Assembly: GCA_021014325.1 (NCBI GenBank)
Contig: CM037467.1
Span: forward strand, 5,890,001-5,954,000
DNA from: Plazaster borealis
Lineage: Eukaryota; Echinodermata; Asteroidea; Forcipulatida; Labidiasteridae
Length of the DNA stretch: 64,000 nucleotides
Direction of reading: 5' to 3'
A model generated the notes under the pieces. It had not been told where the DNA came from. It ran no database searches and was given only the letters and a program-made list of their open reading frames with translations. Positions 47,216-59,375 of this stretch are shown here, piece after piece. The position numbers and the translations under genes are program-made. Each line of letters begins with the position of its first letter. Positions within the stretch are counted from its first letter, which is position 1.

Positions 47216-50200
47216 CTGGAATTTGCCTATACTTCGCAATTGTTAGAGAATTACTGAACTGTCTGAAAGTGATTTATCGTCTGCCATAAATTGGGTTGAA
47301 ATGGGTTGCACTGGGTTAATAAGTAGTCACTGGTTGGGTTCGGATTAGATAAATTGCCACTGTTGTTACGTCATCATGCTGATACAAATTCAAGTTGTTG
47401 GCAAGTGGTTAATCGTGAGTCTCATCTCTGGGTTGAGGACTGGTTGATGTGTGCTCCGTGTGGGTGTGGATCAACCTATAAGGCCAAACAAAAAAATAGT
47501 CGTGTTTCCTATTACCCCAACCAACCTATATAATACCACGCAGACCCTAGGCTATATCTATTTATTTGGCGTGGCGGCCAATGAGACTGCCTGGACGCAT
47601 CCTCTTTATCTGAGGGTGTTAATATTTTCAAATACTGTATATACACCGAATTTTTAGACTCAGGAGAGCATTTTGGAATGAGTTTCTTACTTAGCATCAT
47701 CAACATTAATTATCTATCTGTTTAACATGTGTCCCTTGCCTCCAATGCGGTAAATGTCTGCTCAGTCCGTCAACCGATATTATGTTTATGATTGTACAGA
47801 TAATAACAATCTTGTTCATTAAAATTACGGAACAGCTTTCAGTCACAAAATGCAGTCAAATCTTTCTGTATAAGTTATGCATATACCCTGCTCTTAATAC
47901 AAGATTTTTCCTTTCACACGTTTTTAGTCACTGTGTGGGTTAACGTGGATGATGATCGACTCCATTTCTCCATATGGATGACTCCATAGCCTCTGTACAA
48001 AATATTCAGGTATAGGCCTGTAGTTTGAATATTTATAGATTTTACAAAATTGACCAATCCGATGCTTCCGTTCGAAATCGGCTGAAGAGCACATAGCCCA
48101 TAGCCCGTGCACAAACCGCTATCGGATTGTACAAGTCGTTAAATTGGACCGTAGTGGTGTAAGCAGTATAGTCTCGCACGGAGCAGCAGTCTCGCGAGAT
48201 AGTTGCGAGAGAGCCCTTTTAAATGCCGGTATGGTCCGTTCTTTATAAGTTGGTCGGTTATGCAGTTTTTCGCAACTTCAACCCGTGAATATACCGTGCT
48301 GATCATAGGGCAAGTGCCCTTTCTATATGATAGGATTAACATCTTACTGTAATAACAATATCTGACATTGTTACTAGTTTACTGGTAGTGTTACTAATGA
48401 GAGTGCGCAAAAAATCGAAACAAAATACACCTAATAAAAACAAATTTGAGGTGAAAAAAAAAGTATTTGCTCACGATCCGCTCCACTTTTTGTTCAGTGT
48501 AAAAGGAAACACAATTTTTTTTTTTGGCCTAAGTTTTAATATCACACTGCTTCATCGTATTAGATTTGAAGAAATGATGGAGGCGTCAATGGGTTGGACT
48601 GGATTAAAGGCAATAATATATAGTTGTTATATCATGCTTGGGATATTTAAGGATTTTACTTTAATAATTTACAACATTGGGCTATAATATGTTAACTGAA
48701 AGCCTTTGGTAGGTTTGCTTAACTGGCACCGTGGAAGAGTTTATCGGCTGGCTGGAATGAAATATTAATTTTTGTTGACTTAAAAACAAGTGTATTTTCA
48801 CCTGCTTCCTAATTGATACTGAGTAACAGTTTACCGTTATTCGGTAGGAAGATATTAGCTTGGTTGGTTATTAATGCACTCTGTGTGATAGGGTCGATTG
48901 CGGTATATACTGCTAGTGCTTTACAACTCTATACTAGATTAGTTCAGCGTACATTTTGTGGGCGGACATGAGTTGAACTGGGTTTATTGGACTCTACTTG
49001 GGTTGTTAACTCGAGAAAATGCGGGCTTTATTGGCCCCTCGGGGTATTCTAAAAATGCGCTCATCATCATTGAAAGATGAAAATGAAGCAAGGCAAAAGT
49101 ACACTAGTGATCTGAGTTTTCGCTGGGATTCCAAGGCATGTCAAAGAATCAAAATAATGACTTATGACTTGAGCGACTTACACAAGAGCCTTACCCTTCA
49201 TACGAGATGACTGCTTCTGATTTGTAACTCTCCATTGTTTTCACAATGTATTGGCACTTGGATATAATGAGCACAGCTCCTGGTTCTCTTACCAAATATA
49301 ATAAAAGACGGTTCTGAAACGTTGTAGATGAACAAATGGAACCGACGAGTCAAGCAAAAGCTGCATCTATAGCAGCGTGCCAATTGAATAGAGGAGGATT
49401 ATGTTCACAACTCTTAAAAAATAAATAAAAAGAAAAGAAAACCAAGTCACAATCATAATTTTAGATTTGTAAAACGCTGAAAAATGTTAACATGATGTTG
49501 GATCTGTCACATATTTGCTATAACTAAGAAATATCTTCAAAAGAAGCCCAGATATAGTTTAGTATTTATAAATCCTATACAGTCGTGATCAGTCTAGCGA
49601 TAGGCTGGAAACTATGTTGTGTACCGATATTGCAGAATTTGGCAATCAAACCACACGGTATCTTGGCAACACTTATTACACACCAGTAACATTACATGGT
49701 AAAATGTCTGCGTTTCATCAAGAAGGAGGCATTGCCAAATTCTATGTAAATTCCATTTTTTATTAGATTGCCAAGTCACATTTAGGGTCAGTCTGAGGGA
49801 CACACAAACACGGTCCCTCGATGCTTACTATGGGGCTGTGTAGCCCAGGTACCCATAAACGATGTGCACTTTTATTCGCAAACATTGAACCAATCCAATT
49901 ACTTTCAAAAATTGACTTAGCATGACTACGTTACATATGAACTGCAGGTGAGAAGTAATTCTGCTCCACAACAAACATTGCAGGGCCACAGAATTTAACC
50001 AAGATTTATCGTTGGATTAAGGTTACCTTTTCCACTTGTTAGATGATTCATCATTGATAATTGTTTGTTTTTAATAGAATATTCATTCATGTCCCTTTAT
50101 TATCAGAAACTAAACTAACTGATACATTGAACAATCCAATTGCATTGTCCTATAGCATACATTATATTGGCAAAGATTAATTACATAATTGTCACTTACA

Positions 50201-51514
50201 AGGATCAACATTGTTTTATGTATTCAAGACGTTTCTTTGTTGGCACTAACAAATATTTGATGATTTGATATTGAAGCTGTGGATGAAAACCCCACTGGCA
50301 AGGTTAATTATGGGTCTTTATGATTTACGGTAAAATAGTGGAAACTTTATATGCGAAAGGTGTTTGCAAAACTGCCGCTTTTCCTTTGAATCAGCAAAAC
50401 TGCTGCTATTGGGAAATATTTATTTATTCCTGTCTTTAAATCAACTCAATGGGTCTATAAACTATGAGTATAAAATGCTAGATAAATAGTATATGTCTGT
50501 ACTATATTTCTATCAAGATGAGTTACTGGATTAGTAATGTTGATTAAGGTTTATAGGGAGAACCTCGATATAGCATCACGCCCCAGCAATCAAAATGGCT
50601 ATCTGAAACTGTTTTGCGTTGTTGTTTTGCTGCTTTTTTTTTTAAACAGTATCAATTCATGTAGGTCCAGCAAATAACATAGAAAAACCGTCTAAATTCG
50701 ACAAAATCGTCACCAATAACACATTTGTCATTTAAAAATTAAATCATACAAACTTGAATAAAATCACGGAGACAACATGCCTAAACCGTTAACCATTGTT
50801 TTATCGAAAACGTGGCCACTTAATTTGATGAAATTTGTACTGATTTGTTGAGTAGATTTACTCTTCCGACTACCCATGATGTATCATATCTCAAAGGGCA
50901 GCAAACCAAATCAAATATTGAAATCAGATACTTGGTAACTCTCAAGAGTGACCACTGGGGTTCATGGGACATTTCCACAGGGTATAGTTACGCTACGTTG
51001 AGCGTCATTACACTTGTATAAGGTGTTGGAACACTACAACATGTTCTACCGCCACGATCTTTGTTTTCACATACCGCTGCGCAAATTGCATGCAATCAAA
51101 CTGTGATCACCGGTAATGATGACAGCCTACGTGTATCGTTCACCGATGTGTCATGTATCACGTGTCATGTGTCCAAGTGTGGTGTCTCTCTTTCTTGGTA
51201 AACATCAGCAATCCTTACTCAAACACTCTTACTATTGAGATCATTTTCAGGAAATCAAATTAGCCATACGCTTTCTTACTCATTCCTGAGTATTTGGAGA
51301 AAATGTCTTTTGAAACATAGGCCTAGCATTTGAATTCATTCGTAAACACGAAATGAGTGTCGAATTTGAAAAGTTCCTGCCATAATCTAAAACCATTTAC
51401 CACTTAAGTGTCATTTTGTAGACATTCATTTCTTATGACGTTAGAGTTGTCTGAAAAACGTTACTAACTTTGTACATACAATTGATTAAGTTTGTTCAGA
51501 TGTGTTTCATTCAA
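47216..51514. other. Anonymous AT-rich DNA, no gene
   Basis: More than 4 kb with ORFs of 99 codons or fewer, none recognised. Words such as GGGTTGGACTGGG recur between about 46130 and 48970, which may mark an old degenerate repeat. A CTCGCGAGATAGTTGCGAGAG inverted motif is near 48190. TAGGCCTA lies at 51318-51325. Confidence 0.45.
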
Positions 51515-51869
51515 AGGCACTGGACACGTTTGGTAATTGTCAAAGACCAGTGTTCTCATTTGGTGTATCCCAACATATGCATAAAATAACAAGGCTGTGA
51601 AAATTTGGGCGCAATTGGTCATCGAAATTGCAAGAAAATGATGAAAGAAAAAACACCCTTGTGTGCTTTCAGATAGGAATAAAAGGCTTCTTGCAAGAAG
51701 TCTTTTATTATTTTAGTGAGAAATTACCTCTTTCTCAAAAACTACGTTACTTCAGCGGGAGTCGTTTCCCATAATGTTTTATACTATCAACAGCTCTCTG
51801 TTGCTCGTTACCAAGTCCGTTTTTATGCTTATATATATTTTGAGTAATTACCAAACGTGTACAGTGCCT
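51515..51869 (-). mobile_element. TTAA-type MITE, copy D (355 bp)
   Basis: Same family and orientation as copy C. The right flank is TTAA (51870-51873) while the left is TCAA, one base changed. A short deletion has removed the TTGTACAAATT segment present in the other copies, and the central palindrome is reduced to CTTCTTGCAAGAAG. Confidence 0.82.
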
Positions 51870-51873
51870 TTAA

Positions 51874-52573
51874 TGACAGTCAGGAAACTCATTTTAAGTT
51901 GTATTCAATATACAAGCAGTAAAGATTATAAAACCGATTGGAAATCTTATTCTTCGGGGGAAAGAATTTGATTGTACCAGTTTCTCATTTAGAGTTGCCT
52001 CCACCGTCATGATTGGAAATACATAAAAGGGAGAACTAGGCTGGGAGGAAAGCGAAGATGTAACAGAGAGAACACACAAGCGTTACCTGGAAGTGTAGTG
52101 CTCAAATTAACGTGTATTACGGTTAACGATTCGATGCATAAGCATTCTTATTCCCAAATAATGCAAATTGTGACAAACACCTATTGGTCACCAGCCTGTA
52201 AGCTTTTGGAGATTGAAAACAAAGGACTATTATTATGTCGACCATATAAATACAAGAAGAGTAATGACATTAGAACAATTACACACACACAAACAAACTT
52301 TAAAAATACATAAACGATATAAATAAATAAATCATTAATAGACTGAAACATTATTAAGTTATATATTACAATATTATTGTCCCGTGGTCTAAGAACCAAA
52401 ACAAACATAGGCCTGATACTGCACCGCAGGGTTTTAATTAGTGGAATAATTTGGGATAAAGAACATTATCAATTTGGTTTTACCCTATACTCCCTATCCA
52501 ATAATTGATAAGAAGTGTCAATAGGCTCTACTCGTTCTCTCATTTGTATTATTTTTTATATAATATATATATT
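51874..52573. other. Anonymous DNA, no gene
   Basis: No domain or repeat family is recognised. The AT-rich end abuts the TAA microsatellite that is the LINE tail. Confidence 0.5.
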
Positions 52574-53335
52574 TAATAATAATAATAATAATAATAATAG
52601 TGAACATTTATAACGCGCCATGTCTGTCAGACTTGACACTCCTGGCGCGAATTAGAGACAGGCCAAAAATAGTATGAACTAAAACAACAAACCGATTAAG
52701 TTAGGAACTACGGAAGAGGTGGGTTTTTAATTGAATTTTGAATTTTGCACATGAGGTTTCTTTTCTGAGTTCAGTAGGGAGTCTGTTCCAGAGTGAAGGG
52801 CCAGATCTTGAAAACGACCGACTACCCCAAGAATGCCGTGAATGTGGGATCTGTAGAAGTAGTGTATCAGCAGAGCGGAGTTGACGTGGAGGATTGTAGA
52901 GGCTTATTAAGTCCTGAATATACGTAGGTGATGTGCCGTGAAGAGATTGGAAGACAAGAAGAATGGTCTTGAAAATAACACGTTCATGGACGGAAAGCCA
53001 ATGTAGCGCATGGAGAATGGGTGTGATGTGAGATCTGCCTGTGGTGAGAGTAACCAGTCTGGCCGCTGAGTTCTGCAGGCATTGGAGACGCCTTAGTTGG
53101 TAATCCGGGAGGTTGATGAAGAGGGCATTGCAGAAATCAAGGCGAGATGAAATCAGGGAGTGGACCATACATTCTGTTGCTTTGTGGGTGAGGAACCTAC
53201 GGATATGTGACAGGTTCCGTAGCTGGAATCTGATGGACTTGGAGATTACTTGATATGTGATCATTAAGATTCATGTGCGAATCAATGATCACGCCGAGAT
53301 TCCGACACTTATATTTTATTCCCCTTAAACAAATT
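52574..53335 (-). mobile_element. 5'-truncated non-LTR retrotransposon (CR1/L2-like)
   Basis: On the minus strand this holds the end of a reverse transcriptase ORF, a 3' untranslated region of about 125 bp and an (ATT)n tail (52574-52599). The UTR contains GCGCCA...TGGCGC as an inverted pair, then GCGCGTTATAAATGTTCACT before the tail. This ending resembles that of the SINE at 21622-21990. The element is truncated at its 5' side near 53335, as expected from incomplete target-primed reverse transcription. Confidence 0.8.
52701..53335 (-). pseudogene. C-terminal part of a LINE reverse transcriptase, frameshifted
   Basis: The reading frame ends THLFRSS-stop. Family hallmarks are visible: SRLDFCNALF, LQCLQNSAARLV, ILHALHWLSV and LWNRLPTELR, all typical of the region after the RT palm/thumb in CR1, L2 and related clades. 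The part upstream of about 53264, including RNLGVIIDSHMNLNDHI, is in another frame, so a one-base indel lies near 53255-53262. The catalytic palm motifs and the endonuclease are absent, so no active enzyme is made. The clade assignment (CR1 or L2) is tentative. Confidence 0.85.
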
Positions 53336-55675
53336 GGTTTTAGTACAATCTCAAAAAAGACATGGCTATAGTATATACAGTCATAGTATTTTTCTTCCAT
53401 TACAATTTAATTAAATCGAAGCTTTGAGTGGAAAATATTATGAGCTTTTGTACAAATCAGCTTTCATTATTGTCACCACAAAAATAGAACATGATATTGA
53501 GGTCTAAAGAAGATGATTACGAAATTCGTTAAAAAAACGTCTCATTGATCGTTCATTATAGAAGCTATTAAAAAAAGTTTGAACGATCTGACTTGGTAGA
53601 TAATTACATTCCTGTACGTTCCCCAATCGTTTAATAAAATTAATGAATTCCTCTGCTCTCTGTACAAATCCCACGACTATTTAATTATATTTTTTCAGTA
53701 GATTCTTTGCTCATCAAGAGCTTTTCGGCAATTTACTGCTTTTCAGATTTGACAAATATAGAACTTTATGCCCATCCGGGATTATGACTTCGGGCGTCAT
53801 ATTATTATCATCTATAATAAGACAGTGAATAAAACGTATCGCGTCATTGGGGAATACCTATATCTACGAACAAAAGAATTGCCTTTCACATATGGTCACT
53901 CTCTCGTGGGCAGTTTTTGTAATCATCAAAATATAATGATTGGTTGTGTGATTAGTCCTCTGTTAGAGACTGAAAATCAGAACATCTGATTACGGTACTG
54001 CTGAATGCCCGTGTTCATAGCAACAATTCTGCTTTTGTGGGATAACAATACTGAGATGAACTATCTCGAAGTAAAAACATCCGAATGCAAATAATGTTAT
54101 GGAACTAGTCATATCTATTAAAAATGTGTTCGTTATTATTCAAGTTTTATCAAGCGCTCAATTAAAAGCAAGTTCATGTTATTTCTTTAAAAAAACTGAT
54201 TGATGCCTGAGTGAGTTACTTATTACTATGTTGGGAACGTTAGATTCATTTACATCCTGTGGTTCCAATTAATCAACTGTGAATCTTCATCAAATTCGAT
54301 GGTTACGTTTTATTGAAGATTTTGTCAGGGATTGTTTACACGTTCATATAAAATGTGCTGAAGTTTGATTGCGTCGATCGAAGCAACCAAAGTGATTGGG
54401 GTCTTCAAATGCTATTGTATCTATGATGACGGAAGTTTCACTTTGGAACTGGTGTAAACCGTCTAGTTTGAGCTTCTAGATGAAAACGTTCAATTATCCA
54501 CAATAATCAAACAATCCTGGATTTGGTATCTAAATGGATATCTAGTCACGTCTTCTAGTTAATTAAGACAGGGCTTAACCACTGAAATTCCAAGTTACAT
54601 TAAATAGGAAATACAAAAATTAAAACACAAAACAAATAGATCTCTGCATCAAAAATTACAGCCACATGATTATCAAAGGCCTAAGATACGGTTGAGGACG
54701 CCGTTGTTTCTAATTGATATAAATAATTTGTTTTCAAAATAGACATCTCATTCCAATTTAGAAATACTCCTGTTTCTAATTAACATATTTATATCTCTCT
54801 TTATAATATACTACCCGGTAATTTAAAATGAAACCACCTTGGTGAATAATTAGGGTTGTCCGTAATAATAATAGAGACATGTATTTTAGTTGGTTAAACA
54901 AAATCTTGGGGGGGGGGGGTCTGGACTAAATTCATCTTCCGTCATATAATATCAAGTTAATAGTTGACATAGAGATATGCTAGTGTTATTTTTAGTTTTG
55001 TTTTAAACGGAGCTACAATGATTTAAAGCAGTCAGGTTGATAAATAAATCTCCATCTACTCGAGCTTCTGTGTTATACAGTATTATCAAGCTTCTGTAGC
55101 CTATGTATATACTTTGTGAGTTTTTACAAAGTTCATCGAAATTTGACCCTTTTTTGTTCTGCATTATCCGAAGATAATGGGAAACTATTTTAGAAATTCC
55201 ATAAAACTTATTTTATATCTCCCCCCCCCCCAAACAAAAAACTGTAACATAATTCATGGTATTGCGCAATGAGAACATTCGCAAACTAAATAGTGACAGT
55301 TCGACGTGTTGATTTATACCGTCCATGCAAGCTGTTTACTGAAGGAAAATAAAACTCAAGAATGGTTATCTTATATGGTTTTGAACATCTCTGTCGTCAT
55401 CAATGGGGAATTGAACGCTACACCTCCTATCGATCATGGGAACAGCACATCTGGTTTCCGACTATATCCCAAAACTGTTGTCATTGTTCACACGGCGGCA
55501 GTGGTTTGAGTGAGTTTATCGAAGCGCCAGCCTACTTCATAACCACTTCTCAACTAAAGCTGTTTGTTTGTAGGTACACACGAGTAGTGCTCCTCCGCAT
55601 TTAATGATATTTGCGTATTTAAAAAGTGCTGTTTTGATTTACAATTTGTTTGGTTAAAAGTAACTATCGATGAGG
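53336..55675. other. Anonymous AT-rich DNA, no gene
   Basis: No domain or RNA gene is recognised. Poly-G and poly-C runs occur near 54908-54920 and 55221-55231. ORFs are 80 codons or fewer. Confidence 0.5.
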
Positions 55676-55826
55676 ATGCAGCGACTGTACATCCACAGTC
55701 CTGGTAAATGGTAGCCGGATGATACAGCGACCGTACATCCACAGTCCTGGTAAATGGTAGCCGGATGATACAGCGACCGTACATCCACAGTCCTGGTAAA
55801 TGGTAGCCGGATGATACAGCGACCGT
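55676..55826. repeat. 46-bp tandem repeat, about 3.3 copies
   Basis: The unit contains GTACATCCACAGTCCTGGTA and GTAGCCGGATGATACAGCGA. Copies differ at one or two positions. The minus strand has no stop in any frame through the array, and 46 is one more than a multiple of three, so three overlapping ORFs of 82-109 codons appear. These are artefacts of the period. Confidence 0.93.
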
Positions 55827-58800
55827 CGGAGGTGTACCGTTTTTGAATAAAAGGGCATTCCCAATGGTCTGAAAAGGTGGCAAACCTGTTGTTGATCTTC
55901 ACGTGAGATGGTTTTTGTCAAAACCTTCAAGCATCGAGATATCGATATTATCTGCCATTTCTCGTCTTCAGTGGACGTGGTGGCTATGTCAGGAACTTTT
56001 CAATTCTATACAAATATATAATTATAATTGACGAAATAATGACAACATGCTCATACTTAGGGAGGCCAAACCAGAGAGTTTGATTTCTGAAAGTAAAGAT
56101 GTATTTGAAAGTGTATAACTTCGTATTTGAAAATGAGTTGTGTAATATGGAGGCCGGTATGAAGTTATCCATTACAAACAATGCACAAAATGAAATTCCA
56201 CAATACAGCACGAAAATATTCAGAAAAGACAGTGCCAGAGTTAAAGTAAAACCCAACAACTAAGGACGTGGACGCATGAAACGGCCAGAGAACACCGACT
56301 TGCAAAAAACCATGCCATAAACTCTTCTACTATTGAAAGATGTTTGGATTGGTAAAAATTTAACAGTACTTTTAGTCACCACAAATTCCCCTTTTGAGTT
56401 TTTGAAAGACTCTGTTCCCACCTTAAGTTAAACATGTTATTACAAAGGGAATATCAGGCGCTGTACGAATGGGAGGCTTCTGCACTGACGTGACATTGGC
56501 CGGTACGCCGAAACCCATTCTCCACAACAAACGGAACATTATACGCAGCAGAAGTCTCTTTATTCACAGCCAAAATCACTAATTACCAGCAGAAATGTAA
56601 TGACGTAATGAGTTTGTGTATTACGTAGTCTTGTGTTATTGTCTGTGAACAACCAAGAATCAGATGGGCCTAACGGAAATTGAGATTCAAACGTCATCAA
56701 ACGACTGACGCAAAATGCACTTGATGATCAAGGGAGGTAGACCATTTTCGGAAGAATGATTTACGAGTTGTTGTCTTTTCGAAGTTTTCCCCGCCATGTG
56801 AAAATAACTATAGATAACAATAATAAACAATTTCCGTGATTAACTAATCGACAAACAATACTTGAACAGACTTTAAAAGTAGAAACTATACATACATTTT
56901 ATTCGGTGCTAATTCTTCATTTCAATAAGTCACTTTCTAAGTTCAGGTTATTTTGTCTAACCGCCGATACCATTGAGTCTTCACTTGGGTTTTTTCTCAT
57001 CTCTCGTTGAGTTAAGCTTTTTTAATGTACACAAGTCTTGCTCGTCTGATGTCAACATGCTATGCATATCTCTCTTACGAGAGTGACGCATAGGTAAAGG
57101 CCTTTAATAATCTGCAATCCGTTATGGCGCTACATACTCTAGGTTTACATTCACGTTTACGTTTTCATTTCTTAGTGATTTAGATCAAAGGCCAATTTCC
57201 TTACTCCATTTTTGATATCGTAACCAGTTAAAAAATTGCAACATTCGATCAATGTCAAAACCATATATGCGGCATTGACGGCAGGTATTAGGTACGATTT
57301 AGTTGTAATAGGCCTAATTTTTCAGTCGCCCACCGACTGTGGTATGCTGAGTACATTAAGTGGGAGCACGAGTCGAGATCTGTCGACCTATTAAGTTCCC
57401 GTTCAGATCGAAGTAGCTATACACTTAATATTGAACCTGCTACAGACGTATCGGTGATGGGCAATCAGGGATTCATCTCCATCACAAACACGTTTTTGGT
57501 GGCAGGAGTGGGATCGAAAACAGAGGGAGTTGAAAACAAGAATGGGTGTCGGGACTCGGGAGTATAGCTTAATTTCATGAATCACCCGGGGGAGGTGGGA
57601 GGAAGGGTATGAGTTTCATTTAATAGGCTGCAAAGAGTGTTTGATGGTTTCTTTAACGCTTTATCCAACTAAATCCTCTATTAGTTTGACATTGTTTTTA
57701 AAAATAATCTTTTGCATATACTAGCATTATTGGATCCTGATCAAATTACGGAATTGTTCGTTTGCGTGTGTGTGTGAAGATGTCTATGCATTCAAACCGA
57801 GGACTTTAACAAAAGGGATCCGGATGTTTGACAGAGCGAGGACGTCCTCGCTTTGCTTTCGTGTACAAAACCAATGGGGACGTCGCTAAAAAAAAAAGTC
57901 CAAACAATGGGAGAAAAAAGAGAAGTCCTTGATTTACGGGATTCACAAACGTGTGTGCGTGTGTGTGTGTTTGTGAGGAAAGGGAAAGGGTTGGGTGCGG
58001 AAACAAAAATCTGCAAACAACTTAGTGTTCATAATGAATCCAAGACCTTTTCTTGTTTGATTAGAAAGAATGTGTAACAGTGCAGAACATCAGTCAGCAG
58101 TAGTCCTACACATTAATATGTCAAATTTTGCTTCATACAGAGTAAACATGGCTACATTATAACCGACGTACGAATACTGCTTAGCTTGCTGTATGAGAGT
58201 CACTGTTATACCTTGTCTTAACTGAAAACGTGTTTTCACAGAATCTACGCTAAAAGTAATCGTGTTTAGACAATTTCTCAAAATATTTTCTCTTGTGATT
58301 TAAAAAAAAATTGTTGTTATTTCATATTTTATTTCAACGGCCTTTTTTTGTCGGTCTACATTAGATAAACATAATAAATCTTCCTATCCAATCTGAAGTT
58401 GGAAAAATTCTTCATTTGTGTATTAAGACTTCGGACTAAAAAAAACCCTAAGTTCTTGTTAATACTTGTCACATTCTCAAATTTATTTAATTTCCCTTTT
58501 CTGAACAAACAAAAATCTTTAGCAGCTGTGTATCTCTGAATAACCAGATTTAATATTGATCCATAATATGATAATAGGAAATTTAACTGAAGGGGAAAAC
58601 AACTACAGTACTGCGTTAAAAGTGTAACCAACGAAGCAGGTCAACCGGAAGTCAACCTCGTTATGAATGGTATAAGCTTTCAAACTTTTACCTGAACACA
58701 GTCTGAGCTTGTGTCTTTTGTCCTCCCAGATCACATCTCTTTGTACTCATAAACAAATAGTCACCTGGACAACAATCACAAATAGCGCGACCTAGTTACT

Positions 58801-59287
58801 ATAGTAACTGCAGTCAAACAACGATTACATCACGCTTGAGCTCATATTGAAATGGAAGTCCATCACATCGTGTTTTAAGATATGACAAGTAGGCAACGGA
58901 CGATTTCTACTGTTGTTCAGTGACACTAGCATCTTGCTGACTATTGACATTTCCAAAACCAAAAAGAAAGCAGTTTGTTTGTCAAAAAGGCCTAAGATAG
59001 GAGGTAAAAATACAACCTACAATCAAAGAATGTGAATATTATTTGTAACTAACTCCATTAAATAATTGCAGTATCTTGAGTTTTATAAGGACAGCAGCTT
59101 CATACACTTGACGTGTATTAAGGACAGTGAAATACGTGTAAAACCAATTACCGGCTGGTTATCAATTTGAAAGATGCAGGTGATAATCCGAAGAAACATT
59201 GATACTTTAAATTCATCAGCTTGCTCGATGTCAAGTGTTGAGTAATATTAGTCTGGCATTGCTATGGCAAGACAAATGTGCACATAA
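55827..59287. other. Anonymous DNA, no gene identified
   Basis: ORFs are 91 codons or fewer and unrecognised. TAGGCCTA lies at 57309-57316. A perfect palindrome at 57835-57852 and a dispersed repeat word just after it are listed separately. Confidence 0.45.
57835..57878. repeat. 18-bp perfect palindrome next to a dispersed repeat word
   Basis: AGCGAGGACGTCCTCGCT (57835-57852) is its own reverse complement. It is followed by GTGTACAAAACCAATGGG (57861-57878), identical to 2123-2140. Both suggest a small repeat family rather than a gene. Confidence 0.6.
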
Positions 59288-59375
59288 ATACCACAGCGTT
59301 GCAGGATTGCAGTGATGCAACGGTCCACATATACCACAGCGTTGCAGGATAGCAGTGATGCAACCTTTTCTCAAT
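59288..59375. repeat. 43-bp imperfect tandem duplication
   Basis: The unit ACCACAGCGTTGCAGGATTG and its continuation through GCAGTGATGCAAC occur twice with one or two differences. The words TTGCAGGAT and AGTGATGCAA inside are partly palindromic. Confidence 0.85.

Noticed and set aside
55554..55930. Overlapping 82-109-codon minus-strand ORFs as a small repeat protein
   Set aside because: All three frames are open because the 46-bp unit lacks stops; this is an effect of the period.
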